Shown piece after piece: positions 1-9,260 of a stretch of 64,000 nucleotides of DNA. The DNA comes from Nostoc sphaeroides (GTDB taxonomy: Bacteria > Cyanobacteriota > Cyanobacteriia > Cyanobacteriales > Nostocaceae): NCBI RefSeq assembly GCF_003443655.1, contig NZ_CP031941.1, positions 6,399,001 to 6,463,000 on the forward strand, in the 5' to 3' direction. Below the pieces are notes generated by a model. It searched no databases. It saw only the letters and a list, made by a program, of their open reading frames with translations, and was not told the origin of the DNA. The stretch's first letter is position 1, and the number at the start of each line of letters is the position of its first letter. The position numbers and the translations under genes were made by a program.

Positions 1-445
1 CTATAATTGCGACATAAAGCTGTTTTAATTGTTTTTTCTTCTGTAAATCAGCCGGATCGAGAGTACCCAAAGGACGGAAAATATAAGGTAGTTTTTGCTG
101 ACGACACACAATAGCAGCAGCACTACTTATGGGAGAGAATAGAGCATGAATATGTGCTATGTCAAACTCATGAGCATGACGTTTTAGCCAGTTTAATAAA
201 TCTAGAGAAAATTTGTAGCGACGAAATGGGGCGCACCGAAAGTAAATTATTTCATAGCCATCTTGTTTAATTGGGCGATTTAAAGGAACATCCAGAGGTG
301 TTTGACCATTATCACCATTACTATCAGTTGTGAGAATTGTAACTTCCACTCCCTCTTTTACCAAAGCTGGAGCTAATCCTAGTACCATTTGACTGGGGCC
401 GCCGTAAATCAGAGAAATTGAGGGAACTATTTGTAATATTTTCAT
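1..445 (-). CDS. Glycosyltransferase family 4, N-terminal part (runs off the window)
   Basis: An open frame starts with ATG at 445 and reads leftwards off the window edge with no stop. The N-terminus is MKILQIVPSISLIYGGPSQM, the typical first beta strand plus glycine-rich donor-side loop of a GT-B fold glycosyltransferase. Further on come a DIAHIHALFSP segment and a PYIFRPLGTLDP segment, common in family 4 N-terminal domains. About 148 residues are visible, so the nucleotide-sugar-binding half is missing. It is the last visible gene of a minus-strand polysaccharide cluster and is separated from the next gene by a heptamer repeat. Acceptor and donor sugars cannot be read from the sequence. Confidence 0.8.
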   Translation of the reverse strand, partial: MKILQIVPSISLIYGGPSQMVLGLAPALVKEGVEVTILTTDSNGDNGQTPLDVPLNRPIKQDGYEIIYFRCAPFRRYKFSLDLLNWLKRHAHEFDIAHIHALFSPISSAAAIVCRQQKLPYIFRPLGTLDPADLQKKKQLKQLYVAII

Positions 446-470
446 TTTCTTGTCATTTTTTTTGTTACTC

Positions 471-500
471 ACTAATGACCAATGACTAATGACTAATGAC
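471..500. repeat. Heptamer tandem repeat (AATGACT/AATGACC units)
   Basis: About four head-to-tail copies of a 7-bp unit, with minor variation, lie between two glycosyltransferase genes and touch the stop codon of the upstream one. Similar 7-bp repeats recur between genes through the window. Confidence 0.8.
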
Positions 501-1668
501 TCTTAAGCAATTCTTGATAAAACTCTAATTGCTCTTTAGCCAAAGCTTTATTTGTATATTTAATCATTGCTTTTTGATAACCCATTTCACCCAAAGTATG
601 AGCAAAATCTGGTTTATCCATTAATTGGACTAAGCAATTAGCAAGGGCTGGAACATCACCTTCAGGAAATACTAAACCAGCATCGCCAATTACATAGGGA
701 ATTTCACCAGAATCAGAACCAATCACAGGTACTTGGCAGGCCATCGCCTCAATTAGCACATGACCAAATTGTTCTTTCCAGCCTACAGAAGTTAAAGTTT
801 TAAATTTGTAAGTTGTTTCTGAAGGCAGTACTAAGGTACTCATTAAATTGATATAGTTTGCAACTTCGTTATGGGGAACACTCTCTACCAAAATTAATCG
901 TTCTTCAATATTGTTTTCTGCCGCGATTTTGATTAATTGACTTTGCAACTCTCCTCGTCCCAGCAGCAGTAATTTCCAAGGTTTATCTTTCAAAGTGATT
1001 AAGGCTTGCAAAAGCGTTAATAAACCTTTTTCTGGCACAAATCGTCCAACAAAACCTACAACAAAATCTTCTTTTTTAAGATCCAACTTAGCCGCTAACT
1101 CTGGTTGGGCTTTGGGAGTAAATAAACTTTCATCTACACCCAGTTGCGGCATAACTTTAATTGCTCCTTTATATCCCCGTTGCCGTAAAACTTCTGCTCC
1201 ATCTTGATTGCCAGAAATAATGCCGTGGCTGTGATTGAGGTTATATGTTTCTAATAAAGCAACTGGTAATTTCAGATGATATGGTAAATTCCACCAGGTA
1301 AAAAATACATTTTTTGCCTTGAGTCCTAATAGCTGATTTAAGGCAATCATCTGAGTATAAGCTAGCCCCCTAGACCCTTGTTCCACTTGGATGATTTGGG
1401 GACGAAATTCTTTTAACAAAGATATCAAATCAGCACCAAAAGTAAGGAGTCCCTGATGATTTTGACTGAAATTAGAAACTGGAACTATTCTAAATCTGCC
1501 TTCATCGCGGTATTCAGTTTCAATAATTCTATTTTGTACACCGCCTGGTTTCCAACGCTTTGGGACTACAACTGTCACTTCAATGTCGGCTTCTAGTTGA
1601 GATAAAGCACGTAGTTTTTCACAGTTGAGGTCTACGATATAAGTGTGACTAGCAACTAAGATTTTCAT
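493..1668 (-). CDS. Glycosyltransferase family 4 (GT-B fold)
   Basis: A 391-residue protein with both halves of a GT4 enzyme. The N-terminal half has DLISLLKEFRPQIIQVEQGS; the C-terminal half opens with VGFVGRFVPEKGLLTLLQAL and contains EAMACQVPVIGSDSGEIP and DAGLVFPEGD, the nucleotide-sugar-binding motif of the family with its two conserved glutamates. It should transfer a sugar from a nucleotide donor to a growing polysaccharide at the cytoplasmic face of the membrane. It lies in a same-strand run with other glycosyltransferases and an O-antigen-polymerase-like protein, which argues for exopolysaccharide synthesis. The exact sugar is unknown. The stop codon falls inside a heptamer repeat tract. 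Confidence 0.85.
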   Translation of the reverse strand: MKILVASHTYIVDLNCEKLRALSQLEADIEVTVVVPKRWKPGGVQNRIIETEYRDEGRFRIVPVSNFSQNHQGLLTFGADLISLLKEFRPQIIQVEQGSRGLAYTQMIALNQLLGLKAKNVFFTWWNLPYHLKLPVALLETYNLNHSHGIISGNQDGAEVLRQRGYKGAIKVMPQLGVDESLFTPKAQPELAAKLDLKKEDFVVGFVGRFVPEKGLLTLLQALITLKDKPWKLLLLGRGELQSQLIKIAAENNIEERLILVESVPHNEVANYINLMSTLVLPSETTYKFKTLTSVGWKEQFGHVLIEAMACQVPVIGSDSGEIPYVIGDAGLVFPEGDVPALANCLVQLMDKPDFAHTLGEMGYQKAMIKYTNKALAKEQLEFYQELLKSH

Positions 1669-1684
1669 CTATCCTTTGTTATTC

Positions 1685-1715
1685 ACTAATGACTAATGAC
1701 CAATGACAAATGACT
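1685..1715. repeat. Heptamer tandem repeat
   Basis: Four to five imperfect copies of the AATGACT/AATGACC/AATGACA heptamer fill the gap between two minus-strand glycosyltransferase genes. Confidence 0.75.
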
Positions 1716-1720
1716 AATAA

Positions 1721-2701
1721 CTAAACCAGTTCATCCAATCGGCTGTAAATTTGACCATCGTTCCAAAGTGATTGAATGACAGTACCCAAGGCTTTGAAAA
1801 AACCCAAAGTGTAGAAAATAGCGCGAGTAGCAATTTTGATAGGGGAACCACTTTTGTTACAAGGTGGGTGTCCGAGAACGTGACAGTCAAATAAACGGGC
1901 GTATAAGCGTAAAGCTTGAGTAGCAGTGAGGTTTTTCAGCCCTAGTAGGAAATGGTTGTGGTAGAAGGTGAGTTGATATTTGAGCGATCGCATACTAATA
2001 TCATGACAACCCCCTGTTTCTTCGCCTAAATGCACTAAATGGGCCTCTGGGTCGTACCAAATTTTATACCCCGTCTGTCGCACCCGCAAACAAAAATCTG
2101 ACTCTTCGCGCACAGCACTACCGCGAAACCTCTCATCAAACCTCAGTCCGTACTTAGTAAAAATTTCGCGGCGAAATGACATATTGCAACCCCTCGCTGT
2201 CAGTACTTGCTGAGGTTTGATGGTATGTACTAAATCAATATGATACCAAGCAATTCCTGGATCCATAGCTTGGGGAGGCAAATATTCAATCTGTAAATCT
2301 CCTCCAGAATCACCTAATTTCATTCTGTCAAATACCCGACCGGCTACAGCCCCCACTTCTGGGTTTTGTAAATAATTTTTCGCATGGGCTGTTAACAATT
2401 CTGGGGTTAGCTGAACATCATCATCAATAAATAATATTATTTCACCAGATGACCGCCGCACAGCATAATTTCGCGCCCCTGGCAAACTTGCCCAATCCAA
2501 GCGCAACCATTTAATTTTACCTGCCCCCGCCATCTCTTCTAAGTAGGCTTGAATTTCTGGTTGGTGTTTTGGGGTTTGGTCTACCACTAAAACTTCAAAA
2601 TTTGGATAGTCTTGTTTCAGGATATCTACAATGCTATCCCGTAGGGCTTCCTCTCGACCATAGGTCGGGATAACCACAGTAATTAATGGCCAATTATTCA
2701 T
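1721..2701 (-). CDS. hpsE: Glycosyltransferase family 2, HpsE-like
   Basis: 326 residues. The N-terminus ITVVIPTYGREEALRDSI is the GT2 (GT-A fold) nucleotide-binding start. FIDDDVQL around residues 91-98 carries the metal-binding DXD motif, and REESDFCLRVRQTG near residue 198 carries the catalytic-base region. By remembered similarity it resembles HpsE, a glycosyltransferase of the hormogonium polysaccharide locus of Nostoc punctiforme. Family membership is clear from the sequence; the specific name is recognition, not proof. It is transcribed with the neighbouring glycosyltransferases and the HpsL-like polymerase, so a role in the slime that filaments need for gliding is a reasonable inference. 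Confidence 0.72.
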   Translation of the reverse strand: MNNWPLITVVIPTYGREEALRDSIVDILKQDYPNFEVLVVDQTPKHQPEIQAYLEEMAGAGKIKWLRLDWASLPGARNYAVRRSSGEIILFIDDDVQLTPELLTAHAKNYLQNPEVGAVAGRVFDRMKLGDSGGDLQIEYLPPQAMDPGIAWYHIDLVHTIKPQQVLTARGCNMSFRREIFTKYGLRFDERFRGSAVREESDFCLRVRQTGYKIWYDPEAHLVHLGEETGGCHDISMRSLKYQLTFYHNHFLLGLKNLTATQALRLYARLFDCHVLGHPPCNKSGSPIKIATRAIFYTLGFFKALGTVIQSLWNDGQIYSRLDELV

Positions 2702-2953
2702 GATTTTTATTAAGTAATTTTGCTACTTCGATAATAACCTTATCGAAACAGAATTCAGAAGTCAGTAGTCACAATAGAGTTCGATATTCTGTATGACACT
2801 TCGACAGGCTCAGTGCATCGCTGGCGGATGAATAAGCGGCGTTTTTGCACCCCCACTAAATATGCAGATTTAAGTAGAGCAGCGTAAATAATTAAAGGTT
2901 CGTAGTGAGGACTTTAGTCCTCAAATTTTGACTTCTGACTTCTGAATTTTTCT

Positions 2954-4111
2954 TCAAACTCCCGCAGCTGCTGCATAAAGATCATCAAATAACTCATTTT
3001 GCTTTTCAGAGTTATGCACAATTTGCGCTTGAGCTAACGCTCCTGCACTTAAAAATTCGTAATGTTCTCGTTTATCACTTCTATCAAGAAATTGAATGAT
3101 TTGTTGCAATGCTTGCTCTGCCAAATCATCATAAGTGCTATTTAAAATTTTCCAATATTCATTAGTTTTAGTTTTCTCTCCATGCAACCAATTACTCCAG
3201 TGTCTAACTTCATTAATTGGTAACTCTAAAATATAGCCATTTTCGCCATGACGAATAAACTCTGGTAAGGCGCATACATTTGTTGTAATTGCAGGAGTTG
3301 CAACTGAAAAACCTTCGATGATACTATAGCCATAAGTATCATGTAATGTCGCCATTAATTGAAAATGACTTTGCGATAATAACTCAATCACTTTTTCATT
3401 AGGAATACTTTTATGAAAGACAACGTTATTTAAATTCAATAACTTTAAATCCTCTATATAGTTGGTGCGATCGGGGAAATCAGTCGGAACTCCTGAACCA
3501 TGCGCCAGTTCTGAAATTATATGTAAAGTAATAGGTAAACCTAATTTTTCGGCTTTTTTAGCGAGTCTTAAAGCAACAATTCCGCCTTTGCGGGCAATGT
3601 GATTTCCTATAAATACAAGCTGGAGATTTTGCTGTTGCTGATAAAGCTTTGATTGGTTAACCCTGACTGGAAAATTTGGATGAATTACATCTAATTTCTT
3701 ACTTAATTGTGGTTCTATATGCCAACCTTTGATCCGGTTAATTAATCTCAATTTTGCATAATCAGAAATAGCAATAATTTTTTGGCAATTATCTAGGGCT
3801 AAACGATTATTTAATAAATCAAAAATTGCAGCTTCACCTTGATTTTGAGGATTTCTATATAAAACACGATGATCCTCAAAGGTGATAAACCAAGGTTTGT
3901 TTGTATATAAAATTTTGTTGAAAGAATGAATAGCTTGGTATCCTCCCCATATAGGTTGCCAGGCCATAAAGCTGCCTAAAGGATACCAAATTTTTTCTAT
4001 AGGATATCTACCTGCGGGGAAAGGCTTGGGGCGGATAAGTGTATGCCGTGAATTTCGAGGTAGGTTTGGAATGCTGAGGTGTTTTTGACCTCCTATGATA
4101 ACTTTTGCCAT
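2954..4111 (-). CDS. Glycosyltransferase family 4
   Basis: 385 residues. The middle and C-terminal parts show LQLVFIGNHIARKGGIVALRL, NVVFHKSIPNEKVIELL and GYSIIEGFSVATPAITTNV, the typical GT4 donor-binding half with its EGFSVATPAI element. The N-terminal half is less typical and begins with a basic stretch. Only 11 bp separate it from the HpsL-like gene upstream on the same strand, so the two are probably co-transcribed. The predicted role is sugar addition in the same exopolysaccharide pathway; the acceptor is unknown. Confidence 0.8.
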   Translation of the reverse strand: MAKVIIGGQKHLSIPNLPRNSRHTLIRPKPFPAGRYPIEKIWYPLGSFMAWQPIWGGYQAIHSFNKILYTNKPWFITFEDHRVLYRNPQNQGEAAIFDLLNNRLALDNCQKIIAISDYAKLRLINRIKGWHIEPQLSKKLDVIHPNFPVRVNQSKLYQQQQNLQLVFIGNHIARKGGIVALRLAKKAEKLGLPITLHIISELAHGSGVPTDFPDRTNYIEDLKLLNLNNVVFHKSIPNEKVIELLSQSHFQLMATLHDTYGYSIIEGFSVATPAITTNVCALPEFIRHGENGYILELPINEVRHWSNWLHGEKTKTNEYWKILNSTYDDLAEQALQQIIQFLDRSDKREHYEFLSAGALAQAQIVHNSEKQNELFDDLYAAAAGV

Positions 4112-4122
4112 TTTTATTTCAT

Positions 4123-5769
4123 TTAAATTGTTTTTAGACGTTTTTTCTGGTTTTTTAGCTGAGGATTGGCATCTTCTATATCTTGTTTCTCCAGTTCTGG
4201 CAATTTAAAAAGAACTCCTGCATAAAACCAATAATAGACAGCAACTGGATCAACATCCAAAGGATAGTAGTAGGTGTTATAGCTAATAAACAATATAAAC
4301 ACCCACAAAGCTGCTCCGTAACTGCGGAAATTACGGTTCTTTATGGAGCGATAGGTTTTAAAGCCAATAATTGTTAAACTTGTTACCAAAGCCAGAAAAG
4401 CTAGCACTCCAAAAATTCCAACTTCAAAAAGTACTTTGGGGTAGTAGGTTTCCACCAGCTTAGTTTTACCCATGACGCGGGCAGAGTTAGTTGCTCGACC
4501 TAAGCCACTTCCCAGTGGGCCGTCTACGTTTTTCCAATTTTCTTCAAATTGCTGGACGATAAAATCTTGAGGTGGTGAAGCCTCCCATCGACCTGTAAAA
4601 CTCTCGGTTCTCTGTTGCACGACATCTGGGTTAGTCACCATTGCTATTCCCAGAACTAGGGCAAGTCCTATCCCTATGGGAATAAATCGTTTCAGGTTGC
4701 CAATTTGACCAGTAAGCAATAGCAAAATTCCGAAGCAGGTTGGTACCAAAGCTAAGGCGATTCTTTGTCCAGAGATGACAGCATTGATAAAGACTGTTAC
4801 TAAAGAACCTAAACCGATGAGTCGCCATATTGGGGAAGGATCAGTGAAGCCGGTGGCAAAGGTAAAAAAGGTGCTGGAAATTAAGAACCATGCCCACTGC
4901 CAAGGGGCTACAAATGTCCCTGGTAGCCGAATGACTCCTTCTTCGGGACTATATAAGAGCGCTCCACCAAAATAACACCGGGCTTCTAGTGATGTGACAA
5001 ATAGGGCATTTCCTTCAAGACCTCTGGTGCCTTGACATACACCAGTTAGTAGTAACAGGTATTGAATAAATCCCAGCACACAGCAAATCAGTATTAGGAC
5101 AATCTGGAGGCGCGATAAAAATAGAAAATCTCGCTTATCTCGAATTAGATAGTAGGCACAACCAATCAAGGGGACATAGCCTAAAAATACTTTCAGTCCC
5201 AGAATTCCCATAGCTAATGGTATTTCTTTGGTTGCTTTTTCCAATAATCCGACGCTAGGCGGGTTAAACTGCTGTCCACCATTAATAAATAACAGCGTTA
5301 GCAGACTACAACCCAAGACAATATAAAGTGGGGTTTTAATGCCTTGGGGGATAATTATAGGTAGCCCCTGTTTACGGCAAGTCTGCCAAAGTCCAATTAG
5401 GGCTGGAACATAAAAGGCATCTTTAGCTAATTGGAGTATGGGACTATTGCCCAAGTAGTAAGTGATAGTACCCCCAATAGGTACGTAGATGATGAAGGCA
5501 TATAGCGCTTGGCGCGGGTATTTGTAGGAAAGGGATATGATGAATATCCCTAAGACGCCAGGGACTGCTACTTTAATTCCACCTACGAAAAAAAGTATAA
5601 TGCCGACTAAAACACTACCAAAGGTGGCGGTGGTAAGTAAGCTAATGAGTTCTTTACGTGCTTGGGCTGCTTTGCGCTTTTGGGCTAACTGTTCTTTGAG
5701 GCTAAGAGTAGGAGTTTCTTTTTCAGCCTGTTTTTTTGATTTTTTATTTTTTGACTTGGATTTCGGCAT
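4123..5769 (-). CDS. hpsL: HpsL-like O-antigen ligase/polymerase family membrane protein
   Basis: 548 residues. A very basic cytoplasmic N-terminus (MPKSKSKNKKSKKQAEKE) is followed by a coiled LKEQLAQKRKAAQARKE stretch and then about ten hydrophobic segments, with a large loop near residues 375-440 containing GRWEASPPQDFI and GPLGSGLGRA. This layout and the late GSGLG loop are those of the O-antigen ligase/Wzy polymerase superfamily. The basic head and overall length match what I recall as HpsL of the hormogonium polysaccharide genes. It probably polymerises or ligates lipid-linked glycan at the periplasmic face of the inner membrane. It is the upstream partner of the adjacent glycosyltransferase. 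Confidence 0.72.
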   Translation of the reverse strand: MPKSKSKNKKSKKQAEKETPTLSLKEQLAQKRKAAQARKELISLLTTATFGSVLVGIILFFVGGIKVAVPGVLGIFIISLSYKYPRQALYAFIIYVPIGGTITYYLGNSPILQLAKDAFYVPALIGLWQTCRKQGLPIIIPQGIKTPLYIVLGCSLLTLLFINGGQQFNPPSVGLLEKATKEIPLAMGILGLKVFLGYVPLIGCAYYLIRDKRDFLFLSRLQIVLILICCVLGFIQYLLLLTGVCQGTRGLEGNALFVTSLEARCYFGGALLYSPEEGVIRLPGTFVAPWQWAWFLISSTFFTFATGFTDPSPIWRLIGLGSLVTVFINAVISGQRIALALVPTCFGILLLLTGQIGNLKRFIPIGIGLALVLGIAMVTNPDVVQQRTESFTGRWEASPPQDFIVQQFEENWKNVDGPLGSGLGRATNSARVMGKTKLVETYYPKVLFEVGIFGVLAFLALVTSLTIIGFKTYRSIKNRNFRSYGAALWVFILFISYNTYYYPLDVDPVAVYYWFYAGVLFKLPELEKQDIEDANPQLKNQKKRLKTI

Positions 5770-5835
5770 AGTGGCGCTGTAGCCTATCAGCCTTAAAAAA
5801 CAATCTATAGCTTACATACAAATGGATTAAAATGG

Positions 5836-6576
5836 CTATAGCGTGTACAAGCCAAATTCATCTTTAACTGATTGAGTTAGAGATTTTCGATCAAAAATAT
5901 TAAAGTTTAACTTCATTGAACCGTAAAAAAGATTTTCTCCTGTTTCTACAATGTAAACTGCTCCGGGAAATGGTAATGGTTCAATAGGTTTAGCTTTGTT
6001 TTCTAATACGCCTCTAACTTTACCGTGGTCTATATAATATTTGTAGTATCCATAGCCCCGATTATATTCGGCGTTTTCTGGTAAGAAATTTAAGTCATAT
6101 CGGATAATATTGGATGTGCCGCACATTGAATAGAAATTTTTTCTTTTAATATATATATATTTACTACCTTCTTTATATTTATAACCTTTATTGATAAACC
6201 ATCCATTAGAGTTAGGATGTTGCTTAATAAATGCGGCTAAGTTTTTACTGATGCAATCATCTGCATCAACTGCCATAGTGTGAGTTGGAGAAAATTGATG
6301 AGCATACATTAATCCCTTCAATATTTTTCGCCCTTTATCTGTGTCTCCTCTAGCTATAGGGTTTGTCTCGTTGGGGGGAGGAAAATCAACTGTAATGTAC
6401 GTAATTTGGGGATGATTAAATTCTATTTTTGGCTGTTCATGGCAAACGACAATAGCGTGAAAATCAGGAGAGATTTGATTGCAAATTGATTTGATGCATC
6501 TTTCAAATGATTGGGTGACACGCTCCCAGGAGTTGGAAACTTGCGGACTTTTCAGTGGGATAACAAAAACAAGCAT
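5836..6576 (-). CDS. GT-A type glycosyltransferase, family 2-like
   Basis: 246 residues. It starts MLVFVIPLKSPQVSNSWERV and has a SFERCIKSICNQ helix, a HAIVVCHEQP strand and MAVDADDCIS near residue 96, which supplies the DXD-type metal-binding motif of a GT-A fold. FSPTHTMAVDADD and the later FLPENAEYNRGYGYYKYYID section suggest a complete domain. It is the first gene of the minus-strand polysaccharide cluster and has 66 bp before the HpsL-like gene. It is probably a sugar transferase of the same pathway; donor and acceptor are unknown. Confidence 0.72.
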   Translation of the reverse strand: MLVFVIPLKSPQVSNSWERVTQSFERCIKSICNQISPDFHAIVVCHEQPKIEFNHPQITYITVDFPPPNETNPIARGDTDKGRKILKGLMYAHQFSPTHTMAVDADDCISKNLAAFIKQHPNSNGWFINKGYKYKEGSKYIYIKRKNFYSMCGTSNIIRYDLNFLPENAEYNRGYGYYKYYIDHGKVRGVLENKAKPIEPLPFPGAVYIVETGENLFYGSMKLNFNIFDRKSLTQSVKDEFGLYTL

Positions 6577-7212
6577 TTTATTACCTTATAGAAGATATAG
6601 TGCTTCTCTGTTGAGTGTAATACAGACCTAACCCCCAGCCCCTTCCCTGCAAGGGAAGGGGAGTAAGATTTAACAGTTATCAGTTATCAGTTAAAAATTC
6701 ATAACTGTTCACTGTTCACTGTTCACTGTTCACTGATTTTAAATCCCCGCACTGAAACCGTGATAACTGATAACTGAAAATTATATACCTCTTTTTTTTC
6801 TTCCCTTTGCGCCCTTAGCGTACTTTGCGTTCGTTTTAAAATTTTATATTTTTCACCAATCAAATAGGACTGCTATATAAGGCAATACAGTTCAGTTAAG
6901 CCCAAAAACCTTGGTAAAGACGCGAAATTTCGCGTCTCTACAGGTCTAAAATTAGTACCAAAAATCCTTAGCTGAACCGTATTGCTATATAAGGAGGTTT
7001 ACAATAGTACCTAAAAGTGCAATTGCAAATACTAAATTTTCCGCAAATGGCCAAGGCTGGTTAATTTGCAGAAGCTGTGATGACGAAAAAGTTGCACTTT
7101 TGAAAGGTGAGATAGTAGCTAATCCCTTTCTGGCAAAGACTACTTAATTTAATGAACCATGAAGACACGAAGAACAGAAAATTAAGTAATCTTACACGGT
7201 GAGGAGAGTAAC
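6577..7212. other. Repeat-rich intergenic region
   Basis: No gene is seen. The stretch holds a short inverted CCCCTTCCCTGCAAGGGAAGGGG palindrome written here in parts (CCCCTTCC/GGAAGGGG, near 6640-6661), heptamer tracts (CAGTTAT, TGTTCAC units, about 6674-6735), one complete MITE (separate entry) and the distal part of the frameshifted glmM beginning at its left edge. There are several HIP-free AT-rich segments. Confidence 0.6.
6883..6984. mobile_element. MITE family A, copy 1 (10-bp target duplication)
   Basis: A 102-bp non-coding element with imperfect 18-bp inverted ends, CAATACAGTTCAGTTAAG on the left and CTTAGCTGAACCGTATTG on the right. It is flanked by perfect 10-bp direct repeats CTATATAAGG at 6873-6882 and 6985-6994. 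The interior carries another dispersed palindromic repeat (AAGACGCGAAATTTCGCGTCT). Two further copies lie at 9997-10118 and 13505-13640. It has no coding capacity, so it would be mobilised in trans. Confidence 0.88.
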
Positions 7213-8686
7213 TTAGACTGCTATGTGTTGCTGGACTTTTGAAACTAATTCATTTGTCCAGTAGCTGGTGAGTTCAGCATTGGCAGCTTCTACCATAACC
7301 CTGATCACTGGTTCTGTACCAGAGGCGCGAACCAAAATTCTGCCGGAATCACCCATTGCAGCTTCAGCAAGAGCGATTCGCTTGTTGCACAGGTTGGCAA
7401 TCTTGCCATCCTAAACGGCGATCGCGATCTACAACTCGCACGTTCCGCAATAATTGTGGATAGGTCTGGAAGCTTTGATCTACTAATTCGCTAAGGGAAA
7501 CACCCGCCTCTCTCACCAAAGCTGCTATATGTAATGCTGTTAACAAGCCATCTCCAGTAACAGCATAATGACGGCAAAGGATATGACCTGATTGTTCGCC
7601 GCCTAGCATTCCCCCAGTTCGCTGCATTTCGGCTTGCACATATTGGTCGCCGACTGCGGTACGAATTAAGTTACCCCCAATTTTTTGCCAAGCTTTCTCA
7701 AAGCCTAAGTTAGCCATGACTGTAGATACAATCAGGTTGTCTGGCAGTTGGTGGTTTTGTTGTAAGTGGCGTCCCCATAGGTAGAGAATGTAATCGCCGT
7801 TAACTTGCCTGCCTGTATTGTCTACTGCTAAGACGCGATCGGCATCACCATCGAAGGCAAAGCCAATGTCGGCGTTGTGTTCTTGGACTGTGGCGGCAAG
7901 AATATCTAGGTGGGTGGAACCGCAATTAACGTTAATGCGATCGCCATCTGCTTCATTATGTAAGCAGATTACCTCTGCCCCCATTTCTGTAAATACTGAT
8001 GGTGCTAATCCTACTGCTGCTCCCCATGCCAAGTCTAAAACAATCTTCATTCCCTGAAGATTGAGGGCACCGTTTAAGGGTTTTTTCAGCGCCTCGCCAT
8101 AATGCCCCACTAACTCCAAACGTGAGTAATGCCGTCCACAATTACTAACTTTAGCGATCGGTGATATCTTGCCACGCAGTCCCGCTTCAATTTCTGCCTG
8201 CAATATTTGCGGTAACTTGCCACCATTGGCACCAAAAATCTTAATCCCGTTGTCTTCTGGGGGATTGTGGCTGGCAGAAATCATCACTCCACCGATGGCA
8301 TCACTGATGCTGGTGAGATAGGCTATGCAAGGAGTGGGACATAATCCCAAATACCAAACCTCTAATCCTGCTGCTGTTAACCCTGCACTCAAAGCCATTG
8401 CCAGCATATCACTGGAGTTTCTAGAGTCCTGTCCGAGAATGATTGGCCCGACTTGAGTAGCATGGTTACGTAAAACAATCCCCGTCCAAAAACCAACTTG
8501 TAATGCTAGGGGCGCACTTAGTAATTCTCCGACTCGTCCGCGAATCCCATCTGTACCAAATAAGGGATTTGCTGGTAATGGAATTAAATTCAGTGCAAAA
8601 CTGCTCTCAATCCCTTTGCCCAATGCATCAACTTCCGAAGCAGAACCGCCAGGAATGCCTGGTGTCCGAGTTATAGATGAAACCAT
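7213..8686 (-). pseudogene. glmM: Phosphoglucosamine mutase glmM with a 1-base frameshift near the C-terminus
   Basis: The product would convert glucosamine-6-phosphate to glucosamine-1-phosphate for peptidoglycan precursors. [17 protein letters not shown] is the conserved start, [14 protein letters not shown] holds the phosphoserine loop, and [13 protein letters not shown] is the metal-binding loop. The reading frame stops at 7364 after PVQQANRSC. An extra base at 7377/7378 changes a GCGATCGC palindrome to GCGATTCGC on the plus strand. Removing it restores [24 protein letters not shown] and a normal stop at 7213, giving 490 residues. The lost part includes the RASGTEP phosphate-binding loop. 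The start at 8686 (MVSSITRT) is preferred over the upstream ATG at 8707. Because GlmM is normally essential, a sequencing error is as likely as a real mutation. Confidence 0.85.
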
Positions 8687-8707
8687 ATTTTTAAACACTC
8701 CACACAA

Positions 8708-9260
8708 TCACACAGAAAAATAGCACTTAAGACTTTATTAAGCAATTTCGACATGCTTTTTATCTTTAGAAATTCATTCTAAATCAAGCTCCTATTACGT
8801 AGTATTACGTAATTTATGCCTCTGTTATTGTAAATCTTTCATGAAGTCAGTATTGATTTTTACGTTATCAGTAAAGTCTCCATATTTTAGCTGATTATTC
8901 CTTTTATGCCTTTAACTTTAGGTTTGATTTTTATCTGTATTAGTTCACACTTTGCAATGCTACTAACCAAGAACTACTTATAATAAATACTACCCGTATT
9001 TTATGAAAATTCTTTTTCAGGAAAGCTGAGGATGAAAGCGAAATTTAGCTAATACGAACAAAAATCTCAAAATGCTAGAATATAAAATTATATTTACTGA
9101 CTATGTTTTTTGTGTAAAAAATTACAAAATTCTCATAGCTTAAAAAATTTTAATATAAATTCTCATCAAATAGTTTTAAGGTAACGTTTTAATGGCTTTT
9201 TTAGCCGTTAGTGAATTAAAACTTCGGCAGTTAACTTTATTAAAAGTTGAGAAATTTAGC
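8708..9260. other. Intergenic region between divergent glmM and ho1
   Basis: An AT-rich stretch with no convincing gene. It contains a short direct repeat ATTACGTA(G)TATTACGTAA near 8796-8813. It must contain the promoters of both flanking genes; no specific box could be assigned. An in-frame upstream start for ho1 exists at 9192. Confidence 0.5.
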
